This document shows, in pieces, positions 54,082 through 63,344 of a DNA stretch of 64,000 bases. This DNA comes from JAEMQF01 sp963775015 (GTDB lineage: Bacteria > Pseudomonadota > Gammaproteobacteria > Burkholderiales > Burkholderiaceae_C). The notes beneath the pieces were generated by a model. The model worked only from the letters and a program-made list of their open reading frames with translations, was not told where the DNA came from and made no database searches. The stretch is taken from contig CAVZHI010000012.1 in assembly GCA_963775015.1 (NCBI GenBank), positions 69,745 to 133,744 on the forward strand, in the 5' to 3' direction. Numbering within the stretch: position 1 is the stretch's first letter; the number at the start of each line of letters is the position of its first letter. A program made the position numbers and the translations under genes.

Positions 54082-54318
54082 TCAGTCCACCTTGATCGCG
54101 TTGTCGCGTACGAACTTCCCACCTTGCTCGACGTCACGGCGGATGAGCTCCCGGAACTGGGCGACTGACTCGGTAGGCGCTTCGCCTTGCAGCTTGGCGA
54201 GCTGCTCGCGCACCTCGGGTGTGGCCGTGACCCGGGCAAGCTCACCCGCGAGCAACTCGACAATTCCTTTGGGCGTGTCGGCGCGGGCAACCAGCCCCGA
54301 CCAGGTGCGCGACTGCAT
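54082..54318 (-). pseudogene. C-terminal remnant of a Bug/TctC-type binding protein
   Basis: The readable SRTWSGLVARADTPKGIVEL, ATPEVREQLAKLQGEAPTES and GKFVRDNAIKVD match the last 75 or so residues of Bug-type (TctC) solute receptors, normally about 320 residues. The N-terminal three quarters are missing. At about 54313-54330 the sequence passes directly into a plus-strand sulfatase remnant. Confidence 0.8.
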
Positions 54319-54324
54319 CGCCGG

Positions 54325-54463
54325 CAGTTTGCGCGAACCGCAGCAGTTGGCAGTGCTGAAGCAGCGCTATGCCGAGTGGGCGGCGACGATGCCCGGCATT
54401 CCGGACGACGCCGCGTTCAAGCTCATTTACGGGCCGTCGACGATGGCGCTGGCTTCGGGCTGA
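54325..54463 (+). pseudogene. C-terminal remnant of a sulfatase-like protein
   Basis: The plus strand reads SLREPQQLAVLKQRYAEWAA and TMPGIPDDAAFKLIYGPSTM before a TGA at 54461-54463. The LKQRYAEWAATMPGIP part resembles the C-terminal end of arylsulfatases. About 45 residues remain and no upstream part exists. It abuts the Bug remnant head-to-head. The 123 bp that follow contain no gene. Confidence 0.5.
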
Positions 54464-54586
54464 AACGCGCCTTGTTGCCTGAGATGAAGGGGCAGGCGGC
54501 GCGGGCGGAGGGATGGCGCTGATGACTCCCCGCCTCGCGCCGAAGTCAGGCGCTCCGTTCCAACGCGGGCGCGCCGTGCTTGCGCA

Positions 54587-55170
54587 TCAGTGTTCGCTGC
54601 ATTTGAAGCTGGAGGCAGCATTCGGGTCGCCGTGACCCTTGTAGCGCGCGTACCCCGGATACACGCACAGCGGACGTGACAACACCGTGGCGCCCGTCGC
54701 AGGATCGATCTTTCTCGCCTTGAGCGTTTCCGGCTCGCGGCCACGCGAGACCCAGCGATCCAGCGCACCCAGCAGGTCGGCCGAATCGGCGCCCGGGCCG
54801 CCGGCGCAGTGGTTGACGCCTGGTGCGGTGTAGTAACGCACGAATTGGTCGGTGTTCGATTGACCGCCCATCGCCTGCACCACGCGCTCGTAGTACGCCG
54901 TCGTGGACTTGATCGACAGCGCCGAGTCGTTGCCGCCGTGCCAGAGGATCAGCTTGCCGCCGCCCGCCAGGAAGGGATGCAGGTTCGCATTTGTCGCGTC
55001 GTTCAGCGCCGACATGGCGGACAGCGCGCCGACGTTGCTGTCGAAGTCATAGGTCAACGAGTTCGCCGCCGGATTGCGTGCAAGATAGTTCTTCACCGTC
55101 GTGTCCTGGAACAGGAACTGCAGCGAAAAACCGCCGAGTGCCGGCGTGCCTGTCGTCCAGAAGTCCCAGG
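54587..55170 (-). pseudogene. C-terminal remnant of a tannase/feruloyl esterase
   Basis: The minus strand reads FSLQFLFQDTTVKNYLARNP, KLILWHGGNDSALSIKSTTA, YTAPGVNHCAGGPGADSADL and LSRPLCVYPGYARYKGHGDP, which are the distal catalytic Asp and His regions of tannase-family esterases. About 190 of the usual 500 or more residues remain, and the nucleophile elbow is lost. The coding sequence breaks off at about 55170 and the plus strand continues as a Crp/Fnr helix-turn-helix. Confidence 0.82.
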
Positions 55171-55392
55171 CGCCAGGAAGAGGTGGCACGCCTGTGCGGA
55201 CTGTCCCGTCAGATCGCGAACCGCGCCTTGCACAGATTGCAGGAGGCGGGCGTGGTGCGTGTGAAGTACGGCGCGATTGAAGTATTGAATCTGCAAGCCT
55301 TGCGCGGCTTCGACCCTCGGGCAACCCCGAGAGAGCCTGCTCATCTGTCGCCTGATCCGAGCTTTGGCGTGAGCAGAGTCGCAAATCTTTGA
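55170..55392 (+). pseudogene. C-terminal remnant of a Crp/Fnr-type regulator
   Basis: The plus strand reads RQEEVARLCGLSRQIANRAL, HRLQEAGVVRVKYGAIEVLN and LQALRGFDP, the winged-helix end of a Crp/Fnr regulator. The whole effector domain is missing. It begins exactly where the tannase remnant ends and stops at 55390-55392. It is different from the three intact regulators at 14-22 kb. Confidence 0.8.
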
Positions 55393-55421
55393 GTTGGGCC
55401 GCAGCCCTGCCGATTCTTCCA

Positions 55422-56106
55422 TCAGCGCATGGCCCGGGAGCCTTGCGCCGCGCCCAGCGCCCGGTTCTCGAGCCGGCTCAACAAGCGCACCAGCGGCCAG
55501 AGCAGCACGAAGTAGATGATCGCCGCCAGCACGATCGGCGTGGGGTTGTAGGTCAGGCTCTGCGCCTGCCGCGCCTGGAACAGCAGCTCCGGCATCGCGA
55601 CCACGCTGCCCGAGCGAGGTGAGCTTGACCACCTCGAGCGTGTTGGAGAGCAGGTCGGGCAGCACGTTGCGCACCGCCTGGGGCAGGACGACGTAACGCA
55701 TGGTCTGCAGGCGGCCGAGCCCGGTGCTGCGCGCGGCCTCGGCCTGGCCCGCCGGAATCGATTCGATGCCGGCGCGCAGGATCTCGCCGTAGTAGGCGCC
55801 GGTGTTGAGGAAGAAGGCGATGCAGACGCAGGCAAAGCCGCTCAGCTCGAGACCGGCAAACGGCAGGCCGGCAAACAGGAGGATCAGCAGCACCAGCGGC
55901 GGAAAGGCGCGGAAGAAATCGACCCAGGCCATCAGCGGCCAGCGGACCCAGGGATTGCGCACACCGGCAAGCAGCGCCAGACCTGTGCCGCCGAGCAGGC
56001 CGAGCGGCACGACGACGAGCGACAGCATCACGGTGTTGCCCAGGCCCGCCAGCAGGATCGGCCAGGCGGCGCGAATGATCTCGACGTTGAAGAAGGTCTG
56101 CAGCAT
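55422..56106 (-). CDS. Polar amino-acid ABC transporter permease (HisM/GltK type), one frameshift
   Basis: The permease reads LLAGLGNTVMLSLVVVPLGL, DFFRAFPPLVLLILLFAGLP and the ATPase-contact EAA loop AGQAEAARSTGLGRLQTMRY. After LEVVKLTSL the frame shifts near 55612 and resumes as GSVVAMPELLFQARQAQSLT, ending in a last membrane helix and a stop at 55422. The total of about 228 residues matches the paired permease. The break is a single-base indel in conserved sequence. Start ATG 56106. It is the last gene of the transporter operon. Confidence 0.88.
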
Positions 56107-56130
56107 TGCCGTCAATTCGTCCGACCGAAC

Positions 56131-56811
56131 CTAACGCTTCCACGCCATTCGCGTCTCCAGCCAGCGGCCGAACACGACCATGGGCAGGAACAGGATCAGG
56201 TAGGCGATGGCGCCCAGCGTCAGCGGCGAGGGGTTGTAGCTGTTCGACACCGCCGAGGACGCCATGCCGAGGATCTCGCTCACCGCCACCACGGTGCCCA
56301 GCGCCGTGCCTTTGGTGATGGCGATGGTCCGGTTCGTGAGCGGCGGAATCGTCAGCCGCAGCGCCTGCGGCAAGACGACGTGCATCAAGGTCTGGCCGTA
56401 GGACAGGCCGGTCGAGCGCGCGGCCTCCCACTGCCCTTTGGCAATCGAGGTGATGCCGGCCCAGAAGATTTCCTCCGAGAACGCCATCAGCACCAGCGTC
56501 AGCGACAGCCACGTCGAGACGAACCCCGAGGGCGAGATCTCGACCGCGGGCAGGCCGAAGTAGATGAGGACGATGATCACCAGCGGCGGCAGCGCGCGGA
56601 ACAGGTCGACGATGAAGATGATCAGCAGGTTCACCGGCCGGACGCCCAGGCTGCGCAGCAGCGCGAGCGCCAGGCCCAGGACGATGCCGCTGACGATGAC
56701 GAGCAGCGCCAGCTCAATCGTGACGACCATGCCGTGGGCGATGTCCGGCAGGTACTTCGCCATCACCTTCGCATTGAAGAAGGTGTCGAGGAAGCGGTCC
56801 CAGTTCGACAT
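56131..56811 (-). CDS. Polar amino-acid ABC transporter permease (HisQ/GltJ type)
   Basis: This 226-residue inner-membrane permease has five or so helices and the EAA loop GQWEAARSTGLSYGQTLMHV. DLFRALPPLVIIVLIYFGLP and NRTIAITKGTALGTVVAVSE are typical of the polar amino-acid uptake family. It lies 24 bp before the second permease and 28 bp after the ATPase gene, so the four transporter genes form one operon in the order binding protein, ATPase, permease, permease. Confidence 0.93.
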   Translation of the reverse strand: MSNWDRFLDTFFNAKVMAKYLPDIAHGMVVTIELALLVIVSGIVLGLALALLRSLGVRPVNLLIIFIVDLFRALPPLVIIVLIYFGLPAVEISPSGFVSTWLSLTLVLMAFSEEIFWAGITSIAKGQWEAARSTGLSYGQTLMHVVLPQALRLTIPPLTNRTIAITKGTALGTVVAVSEILGMASSAVSNSYNPSPLTLGAIAYLILFLPMVVFGRWLETRMAWKR

Positions 56812-56839
56812 GGCGCAGACGAATTCATTGGCGCTGAAA

Positions 56840-57601
56840 TCAGTGGCGCTGGATCTGGCCGATGAAGGCGCGCGTTCGCTCGTGGCTCGGCGCCTCGAAG
56901 ATCTGCGCCGGCGTGCCCTGCTCGACGATGAGACCCTCGTCCATGAACACCACGCGGTCCGCGGCGTTGCGCGCGAAGCCCATTTCGTGGCTGACCACGA
57001 TCATCGCCATGCCGCTCTCGCGCAGGTCGCGCATCACGCCGAGCACCGAGCCCACCAGTTCGGGGTCGAGCGCGCTGGTCGGCTCGTCGAACAGCATGAC
57101 GCGCGGCTCCAGCGCGATCGCGCGGGCGATGGCGACGCGCTGCTGCTGCCCGCCGGAGAGCTGGCCGGGCGTGTGGCCGGCGCGGTCGGCCAGGCCCACG
57201 CGCGCCAGCGCCGCGTGGCCGAGCGCGTCGGCCTCGGCGCGCGACTTGCCCGCCACCTTGCGCAGCGCCAGCGTCACGTTGCCGAGCGCCGTCATGTGCG
57301 GATAGAGGTTGAACGACTGGAACACCATGCCGATGCGCTGGCGTGCATGGTTGATGTCGGTGCGCGGGCTCAGCAGGTCGACGCCGTCGACAAGCACGCT
57401 GCCCGAGGACGGCTCCTCGAGCCGGTTGAGGCAGCGCAGCAGCGTCGACTTGCCCGACCCCGAGGGGCCGATCACGAACGCAAGCTCGCGCTCGGCCAGG
57501 ACCAGATCGACGCCCTTCAGAACATGATGCGCGCCGAAGTGCTTGTGGATGCCGCGCGCCTCGACGATGGGCTTATCGGGCTGATCCGGCATCTCCGGCA
57601 A
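56840..57601 (-). CDS. Polar amino-acid ABC transporter ATP-binding protein (GlnQ type)
   Basis: This 253-residue ATPase has Walker A GPSGSGKST, the Q loop GMVFQSFNLYPHMTALGN, signature LSGGQQQRVAIARA, Walker B VMLFDEPTSALDPE and H loop VVSHEMGFAR. These are standard for the glutamine/arginine/histidine importer group. It starts 3 bp after the binding-protein gene. Confidence 0.96.
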   Translation of the reverse strand: MPEMPDQPDKPIVEARGIHKHFGAHHVLKGVDLVLAERELAFVIGPSGSGKSTLLRCLNRLEEPSSGSVLVDGVDLLSPRTDINHARQRIGMVFQSFNLYPHMTALGNVTLALRKVAGKSRAEADALGHAALARVGLADRAGHTPGQLSGGQQQRVAIARAIALEPRVMLFDEPTSALDPELVGSVLGVMRDLRESGMAMIVVSHEMGFARNAADRVVFMDEGLIVEQGTPAQIFEAPSHERTRAFIGQIQRH

Positions 57602-57604
57602 TCA

Positions 57605-58453
57605 TCAACCGCACTTCAACGCATGCGGCGTCGGGTCGTAGCCCGGCATGCCGGGAACGCCATAGCCCGGCGTGACGACACGCTCCAGTGCATCGGCTTC
57701 GGGCACGCGGCCAAACCATTTCTCCGACAGCTTGGCGATCGTGCCGTCCATCTTCATGCAATCGAGCACGTCCTGCATCTGGTTCCGCAACGCCTCGCTG
57801 CCCTTGGGGAACGGCGCCGCCCAATGCGCGCGCGTACTGCTGAGCTCCAGGTCGGCGACGAACTGCGGGTTCTTGCTGGCGGCGTAGACGATCGTCGTAT
57901 TGCCGCCGAGCGTCGCGTAGGCGCGGCCCGAGAGCACGGCCTGCGTCGCGTCGGGCTGGGTGTCGTAGGCCTGCACGGTGAAGCCGTGCTTCTCGCCCTC
58001 GGCCTTGCTCAGCGTTTCGTACGGCGTGCCCTTGTTGACGGCGACCACCTTGCCCTTGAGGTCGGACCAGTCCTTGATCGGCGCGGAGCCCTTTTTGATG
58101 CCGAAGCGGTAGGCGGTCCACAGATAGCCCGCCGTGAAGAGCATGCTCTCGGCGCGCTCCTTGGTCACCGTGGTGGGCGCGGCGATGAAGTCGTAGCGGC
58201 CCGAGAGCATGCCCGGAATCAGGGTGGAAAAGCTCACGCTGTCGATCGTGATTTCGCGCTTCATGCGCCGCGCCGCCTCGGTGAACATGTCGATCTGGAA
58301 GCCCTCGATGCCGCCGCCAAGTTTGGGCATCGCGTGCGGCGCGAAGGTTCCGTCGACACCCGTGCGCAGCGGCGGCAGTTTGGTTTGCGCAAGCGCTGGG
58401 CCCGCCAGGAACACGGCAGTGGCAAGCAAGATCAGGCGGCGGAACATCATCAT
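57605..58453 (-). CDS. Polar amino-acid ABC transporter periplasmic binding protein
   Basis: This 282-residue family 3 solute-binding protein has a signal peptide (FRRLILLATAVFLAGPALAQ). LRTGVDGTFAPHAMPKLGGG, GFQIDMFTEAARRMKREITI, SGRYDFIAAPTTVTKERAES and DLKGKVVAVNKGTPYETLSK follow the family pattern. The ligand is probably an amino acid or an amino-acid-like acid. The divergent racemase gene hints at an aspartate/glutamate, hydantoin or arylmalonate-type substrate. The 95-bp divergent gap at 58454-58548 should hold the promoters. Confidence 0.92.
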   Translation of the reverse strand: MMMFRRLILLATAVFLAGPALAQTKLPPLRTGVDGTFAPHAMPKLGGGIEGFQIDMFTEAARRMKREITIDSVSFSTLIPGMLSGRYDFIAAPTTVTKERAESMLFTAGYLWTAYRFGIKKGSAPIKDWSDLKGKVVAVNKGTPYETLSKAEGEKHGFTVQAYDTQPDATQAVLSGRAYATLGGNTTIVYAASKNPQFVADLELSSTRAHWAAPFPKGSEALRNQMQDVLDCMKMDGTIAKLSEKWFGRVPEADALERVVTPGYGVPGMPGYDPTPHALKCG

Positions 58454-58548
58454 GGCGGGAACCCCAAGAGTGGACTGAGTGAGCGTGGCGCACGTTCGAG
58501 CGCAAGGAATTGTGCGACAAAAAAATGGCGAGTCGGTAGCATCCGCGC

Positions 58549-59218
58549 ATGGCCGAAAAAATCCTCGTCATCAACCCCAACTCCACCGAGGCCGTGACGC
58601 AAGGCATCGACGAAGCCTGCGAGCCGCTGCGCATCCCGGGCGGCCCGTTGATCGAGTGCGTGACGCTGAAAGAAGGCCCACCGGGAATCCAGACCCAGCA
58701 GCACGTCGACGGCGTGGTCGCGCCGATGCTGCAACTGGTCAGGCAACGCGAAGGCGACTGCTCCGCGTTCGTCATCGCCTGCTACAGCGATCCCGGCCTG
58801 CACTCGCTGCGCGAGGCGACGCGACAAGCCCGTGCTCGGCATCTCGGAGTGCGGCATCTTCACCGCGCTCACGCTGGGGCAGAAGTTCGGCGTCATCGCG
58901 ATCCTCAAACAATCGATTCCGCGCCACCTGCGCTACGTCGGCGCGATGGGGGTGAGCGAGCGGCTCGCCGGCGAGCTGCCGATCGGCCTGGGCGTCGCCG
59001 AACTGTCTGACGCCAGCAAGACCTTCCCCCGCATGGTCGAGGTGGGCAGGATGCTCCGCGACCAGCATGGCGCCGACGTGGTCGTCATGGGCTGCGCCGG
59101 CATGGCGCGCTACCGCAAGCCGCTGCAGGACGAGATCGGCATCCCGGTCGTCGAGCCGACGCAGGCTGCGGTGACGATGGCGCTGGGGCGGGTGCGGTTG
59201 AACTGGGCTGGGAACTGA
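58549..59218 (+). CDS. Asp/Glu/hydantoin racemase family protein, one frameshift
   Basis: The N-terminal half reads KILVINPNSTEAVTQGIDEA and carries the first catalytic Cys in FVIACYSDPGLHSL. Near 58826 the frame slips by one extra base and continues as KPVLGISECGIFTALTLGQK to the second Cys in VVVMGCAGMARYRKPL, ending at 59218. Joined length is about 222 residues, as expected for hydantoin, allantoin or Asp/Glu racemases and arylmalonate decarboxylases, which use two cysteines. Divergent from a polar amino-acid importer, it probably processes the imported compound. Confidence 0.88.
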
Positions 59219-59354
59219 TACGGCTTCGCGTTCAGTGGCATAGGACTGACGAGGTGGGGATGCTCGATTTGGCCACCACCTGTCCTTCGTCTACGGCCGC
59301 ATTCTGGAAAGCAACTGACCGGCGCGCAGACTCGCGGTGAGGGCACGGCAAGAA

Positions 59355-59861
59355 CTATCGAACCATCGCAGCCGCGAGCGCGTGAATTACTTCCTTTCCG
59401 TCCTCGTAAGACTGAACCGCTTCGCCGTACGTCGGCAGGTTCGGAATCTGGCCCTCGTGTGCGAAGTCGTTTCGCCACACGATCATATTGCCGTACGCGC
59501 TTCTTACGTCGCGCTTGTGCATTGTCAGATAGGCCTTCGCCCTGGCATCGAGTTTCTTCTTGAAGCGATCAACATAAACGTCGCCGAAGCGAGCACAGTA
59601 GTCTTCTCGAATGGACTTGACCGCCACCCGGCCATTGATGCGCTCAAAGTACCTCTCAGTAAACTTTCCCAGCACCTTGTGCTTGCGGCGTCCAAACTCG
59701 CAGAAGATCTCCTTGATTGCCAACTCGTATACCGTGACTGCTGCGACGGTCACAAAACCGGTGTACTTCACCCGAAGGAGCGGATCGCCGAGTCCCGGAA
59801 CGAACGTATTCAGATGCGCTACGACATCATCCGCATGCTGAAAGTGATCGGCGTACGGCAT
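59355..59861 (-). CDS. HEPN-domain protein (RiboL-PSP/MAE-type)
   Basis: This 168-residue all-helical protein carries the HEPN ribonuclease motif R-x4-H at Arg130-His135 (IVWRNDFAHEG). A polar residue precedes it, and it has an N-terminal helical pair (VTVYELAIKEIFCEFGRRKH). HEPN proteins of this kind are often RNases in toxin-antitoxin or abortive-infection systems. Its ATG lies 3 bp after the reconstructed stop of the DUF262 gene, so the two are almost certainly co-translated. G+C and codon use are visibly lower than in the core genes. Confidence 0.8.
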   Translation of the reverse strand: MPYADHFQHADDVVAHLNTFVPGLGDPLLRVKYTGFVTVAAVTVYELAIKEIFCEFGRRKHKVLGKFTERYFERINGRVAVKSIREDYCARFGDVYVDRFKKKLDARAKAYLTMHKRDVRSAYGNMIVWRNDFAHEGQIPNLPTYGEAVQSYEDGKEVIHALAAAMVR

Positions 59862-59864
59862 CGC

Positions 59865-60941
59865 TCAATCGAGCAACGTCTCTTTCGCCAGTTCGTATCG
59901 CATCTGCACGGTTTTGGTATCGGTTGTAGCGAGCAACGTGAGCTTCCGAAACTCCTCGTCTGCCCCTCAACGTGGCATACCGGTCAGCGAGGACTTTCTG
60001 CTCAACGTGCTGTGCCTCTCGAGCAGCACACACATAACGGCATCAAGGGCGGAAGCGTTGAGGGGGCCTCGCAGATGAAACGGCTTCTCTCCCAGCGCAG
60101 AAGCGACCAGCTCCGTCACTTTCGGAAAATCTTCGAAGAACGCCGCCGCTCGTTTGGTATCGGCCTTCACATGACGCTTCATAGTGCTGTTGAGAAACTC
60201 CTTCATCGGCTTCTCGTACTTGTCCGTCGCGCCCGTGAGCGCGAACAACCGAAGCAACACCTCCACGTCTCTCTGATGCTTGTCTAGTGGCTTCTTGCCA
60301 AGAATCCTCCGCCAGTTCGCATCCTTGTTCGCCTCTTTGAGTTTCAGGCTTAACGGTCCCCGAAAGACCGTATTGCGAATCTCTTGCGACTTAAGCGGCG
60401 TGCCACCGGTATTGAGGCGCTCAAAAATATGGTAGGCGCTGGTACCCTCGCCGGCCGGGTTTACTTGTCGAATGTTTACGGCCCGCAGCACGGACTGTTT
60501 TAGCTTGCGCTGATCGCTCTCCTCAAGATCAACGAATCGCTTGTTGAAGTACGGGCTCTTCTCGTTGAGCCCCGTCAACCGAAAGACTTGTCGCTTCCCT
60601 TGCGTGCTCTCGTCCCCGAAGTAGCCCTCCATGAAATACACGACGCTGAGGATGCGCTGCTGTCCATCGATGACGAGGTTCTTGTTCTTCTCGTTGACGT
60701 AAAAGAAAACGGACGGGACGGGCAGCCCACAGAGGAACGAATCAATGAGAAGGCTCGACTGCTTGATAGTCCAAACGAACTCTCGCTGGAAGTCAGGGAT
60801 TTCGATGTCCCCATCTTTGAACATCTGCGCGATTCCCGCCAACGTGAAGTCTGACGGGTACGAGGCGATGTCGTAGACGATGGAGATCTCGCCATCATCG
60901 GCCTCTTCTTCTATGTCAAGGTCGTCGTACTCAGCAGCCAT
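59865..60941 (-). CDS. DUF262 (GmrSD N-terminal/ParB-like) protein, two frameshifts near the 3' end
   Basis: The N-terminal domain shows the DUF262 hallmarks: EIPDFQREFVWTIKQSSLLI (residues 48-67) and the nucleotide-site LVIDGQQRILSV (DGQQR 92-96), then FERLNTGGTPLKSQEIRNTV. DUF262 is the GmrS-like ParB/Srx-fold NTPase of type IV restriction and related defence systems. The C-terminal GmrD nuclease domain is absent. The frame as read stops at 59967. Two small shifts (near 60000 and 59965) extend it through VLADRYATLRG and LLATTDTKTVQMRYELAKET to a TGA at 59865, 3 bp before the HEPN start. That extension is inference. Confidence 0.82.
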
Positions 60942-61121
60942 GTCGGCGCCCAGTTGTGATTGATCTTCCTAGAATACTGCACCGCGAATTTAATCGGCAG
61001 CGCGAAGACGTGATCGTCAACACGCCGAATCGAGCGCAGCGCACAGTCGTTGCCATAGCGCCCGCGCGGCTGCTGTGGAGTTGGCGTAGATATCGCAAGT
61101 TAAAAGCTTCTGCCGCGCACC

Positions 61122-62438
61122 TCAAGCGATTCCCGTTCCTGACTGTGCCTGCCAGGTGAACAGGCCGCTGAAGCTTTCGGACCAGAACGGGCTCTCCCGC
61201 TTGGGGAAGTAATAAGCAACCCCGCCTGAGTCGACAAGCCCATGCTGGAGAGGTGTCAGCCCGCCCTCGCTAAGGAAACCAACGCCAATCACCTGATCGC
61301 GGCCGGCGCCACCGAGAAACTTGCTGACGCCGAGGCGCAACGCAGTAGCAGGTTGTGTCGCGTCGTCGTCCTGGCCAGCGATGGACTGAAGCTGACTGCC
61401 GTTGATCCCTTGTATTCCAACGAAGAACATGCCGCCGCGCCTTCCGGACAGCTGGCGCGCTGCGGAGTCCTTGATCGTGCCGAAAATTGTGTCCAGGAAG
61501 GTATCGTCTGCGGCGCTTTGGACCGCAAGGGCGAGCGCGCCGCCTGAACCGGTGCCGACGATGAGGCTGTGCCGATTGTTGGTCCCAGTCACGGAGTCCA
61601 CAGCTGCGCGAACATCTTGGCTGTTCTTGGCATTCGGGATGTCACCCAACTCGGAAACGTCGAAGTCACTGAGCCGAACTGCGCAGCCGTTCAAGAGCGC
61701 GGTGCTTTGGCCGCGGAATATCGCCGCCGCAGCTTCCTTCGCCAGTGCTTGGCGTTCACGAAAGCTGGTGGGTAGGCGTCCGGGGACCGTGATTACCGCC
61801 GATAGACCGGTTGACAGGCCTGCTGTCGTGGATTTCAGGTGCGGATGTAGAAGGCTGAAGAAGTCGAGGGATTCGCGCGTGTGGATCTTGCGCCCTTTGT
61901 CTCCAGAGATCGACTTGCACTCCACCTCGAGGCCGTTTGGGCCGAGGTCCGAGACCAGCAAGTCGAAGGTCCCTTCGCCGGTCATCTCGGCCCACGACAC
62001 CACTCGCCCACGTCGGAGAAAGTGAGTTGCAGCCGCGAACTCCAACCGCAGACCTCTCATGTCATCGGGGTTCTTGAGCGCACCATGGACCCGACGACGA
62101 AACTGCTCAGCCAACGCCTTGGGAGAGGCGTCCATGAACGATAGCACCTGCGCGCAGAAGCTCGCAGCTGGATACAGCTCCTGGTTATTCACCTCCCAGA
62201 ATGGGACTGTGCCGAACTTGTTGGCCATCTCGCGAAGTCGGTCAAGCTGGAACGCGACGGCGTTCTCGCGCATCAAGTGTTCGCGAAGAAACGCGTTGCC
62301 CTTGATCTCCTGCTTGATGGACGCGACCCGCTGCTTCCAGTGCTTGTCGTCCACAACAGACGCAAACCTCGCATAGAGGTCCGGGATCTCGGCAGTGTGT
62401 AGTTCGGTCAGGAGCATGTTGCCGTCACCGGCATGCAC
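61122..62438 (-). CDS. Unrecognised 438-residue protein with PD-(D/E)XK nuclease-like signature
   Basis: I do not recognise this family. Residues 130-175 contain an arrangement like a PD-(D/E)XK nuclease: Glu133 (LRLEFAAATHFLRRG), Asp159 (EGTFDLLVSDLG) and Glu173-x-Lys175 (GLEVECKSISGDKGR). An N-terminal helical region (WKQRVASIKQEIKGNAFLRE) and a C-terminal half rich in Gly and beta-strand-like segments (SGRRGGMFFVGIQGINGSQL) flank it. GTG 62438 and ATG 62417 are both possible starts. It lies 180 bp upstream of the DUF262 gene on the same strand and shares its lower G+C. It is a plausible nuclease effector of a three-gene defence-like cassette. Confidence 0.65.
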   Translation of the reverse strand: MHAGDGNMLLTELHTAEIPDLYARFASVVDDKHWKQRVASIKQEIKGNAFLREHLMRENAVAFQLDRLREMANKFGTVPFWEVNNQELYPAASFCAQVLSFMDASPKALAEQFRRRVHGALKNPDDMRGLRLEFAAATHFLRRGRVVSWAEMTGEGTFDLLVSDLGPNGLEVECKSISGDKGRKIHTRESLDFFSLLHPHLKSTTAGLSTGLSAVITVPGRLPTSFRERQALAKEAAAAIFRGQSTALLNGCAVRLSDFDVSELGDIPNAKNSQDVRAAVDSVTGTNNRHSLIVGTGSGGALALAVQSAADDTFLDTIFGTIKDSAARQLSGRRGGMFFVGIQGINGSQLQSIAGQDDDATQPATALRLGVSKFLGGAGRDQVIGVGFLSEGGLTPLQHGLVDSGGVAYYFPKRESPFWSESFSGLFTWQAQSGTGIA

Positions 62439-62688
62439 AGCTATGCCGAAGGCATTGACGCCTTTAGGACGAAGTATGAGCGCATTGCGCGATTGTGCCC
62501 AGCGCTGTCGGCCGCGTGCACCGCTGCGCGCGGCTTCACCCTACGACCGCCTGTCGGCGATGAATCCGCAGCGTCTACAGGCTGGTAAGGGTCGGGAGCG
62601 ACCGCTGATACAGAAGATTGGCGCGCCAGCAACGTGGCATTGGATTCCATGCTCGACCGCCCGCTGTTCCATTGACGGTGCCACGGCG

Positions 62689-63054
62689 CTATTCCCAGGA
62701 CGCTTCGGGGTCCAGGTGCCGCGCCAACTCCATGGCGTCGTGCAGTACCCGGCCGACCACGAGTAGGGGAGGCTCAACGCGGTAAATCAGGAAGTGGCGC
62801 GGCCGGCGGACGACCCCTGCGCCTGTCGCGACGTGATCCCGACTCAGCCGCAGGTGCCACGACCGAACACCCGCGCCGAACTCCGGGCGCTCGATACTGC
62901 CCGCCCGGCCCGGCTGTGTCGCCACGTCGCGCAGCGCCGCGACGATCAGACTCTCATAGCGCAGCCGCGCCGCCTCGCCGAACTGCGCCTGCGTCCAGGC
63001 AAGGATGTCGATGACATCTGCCTGCGCGGCGTCCGACAGGCGATAGCGAAGCAT
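62689..63054 (-). CDS. RelE/ParE-type toxin
   Basis: This 121-residue protein has the ParE pattern: MLRYRLSDAAQADVIDILAW with an alpha-helical hairpin, GSIERPEFGAGVRSWHLRLS, and the C-terminal strand RPRHFLIYRVEPPLLVVGRV then LHDAMELARHL. ParE toxins poison DNA gyrase. Its ATG overlaps the TGA of the upstream antitoxin gene by one base (TGATG at 63052-63056), a classical parDE coupling. Confidence 0.9.
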   Translation of the reverse strand: MLRYRLSDAAQADVIDILAWTQAQFGEAARLRYESLIVAALRDVATQPGRAGSIERPEFGAGVRSWHLRLSRDHVATGAGVVRRPRHFLIYRVEPPLLVVGRVLHDAMELARHLDPEASWE

Positions 63055-63344
63055 CAGCTCGCCGTCTTGGCCCGTCGGGCGGCGCGGCGACCCAACTGCC
63101 CGACGAAGTCCTCCAGCTGATCGTCTGCAACATCGGCGTACCGCCCCGCTGAGACATCGGCCCAGCCCCGGCGGGCCGCTTGCTTGAGGGCCTTGAGCTT
63201 GGCTTGCTCCATGCGCTCGCGCTCCTCGATGAGGCGCAGCCCTTCGCGCAGCACCTCGCTGGCATTCTGGTAGCGTCCCGACTGCACCAGAGTCTGTACC
63301 AGCTCGTGCTGTTGCTCACTCAGAACGACATTGCGTGTGGGCAT
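63054..63344 (-). CDS. ParD-type antitoxin (CopG-like ribbon-helix-helix)
   Basis: This 96-residue antitoxin begins MPTRNVVLSEQQHELVQTLV, then GRYQNASEVLREGLRLIEER, a ribbon-helix-helix operator-binding domain, followed by a charged tail that covers the toxin. ATG 63344 is chosen; the much longer upstream frame is arginine-rich and spurious. It is co-translated with the ParE-type toxin and probably autorepresses the operon. The roughly 200 bp upstream hold no other gene. Confidence 0.88.
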   Translation of the reverse strand: MPTRNVVLSEQQHELVQTLVQSGRYQNASEVLREGLRLIEERERMEQAKLKALKQAARRGWADVSAGRYADVADDQLEDFVGQLGRRAARRAKTAS

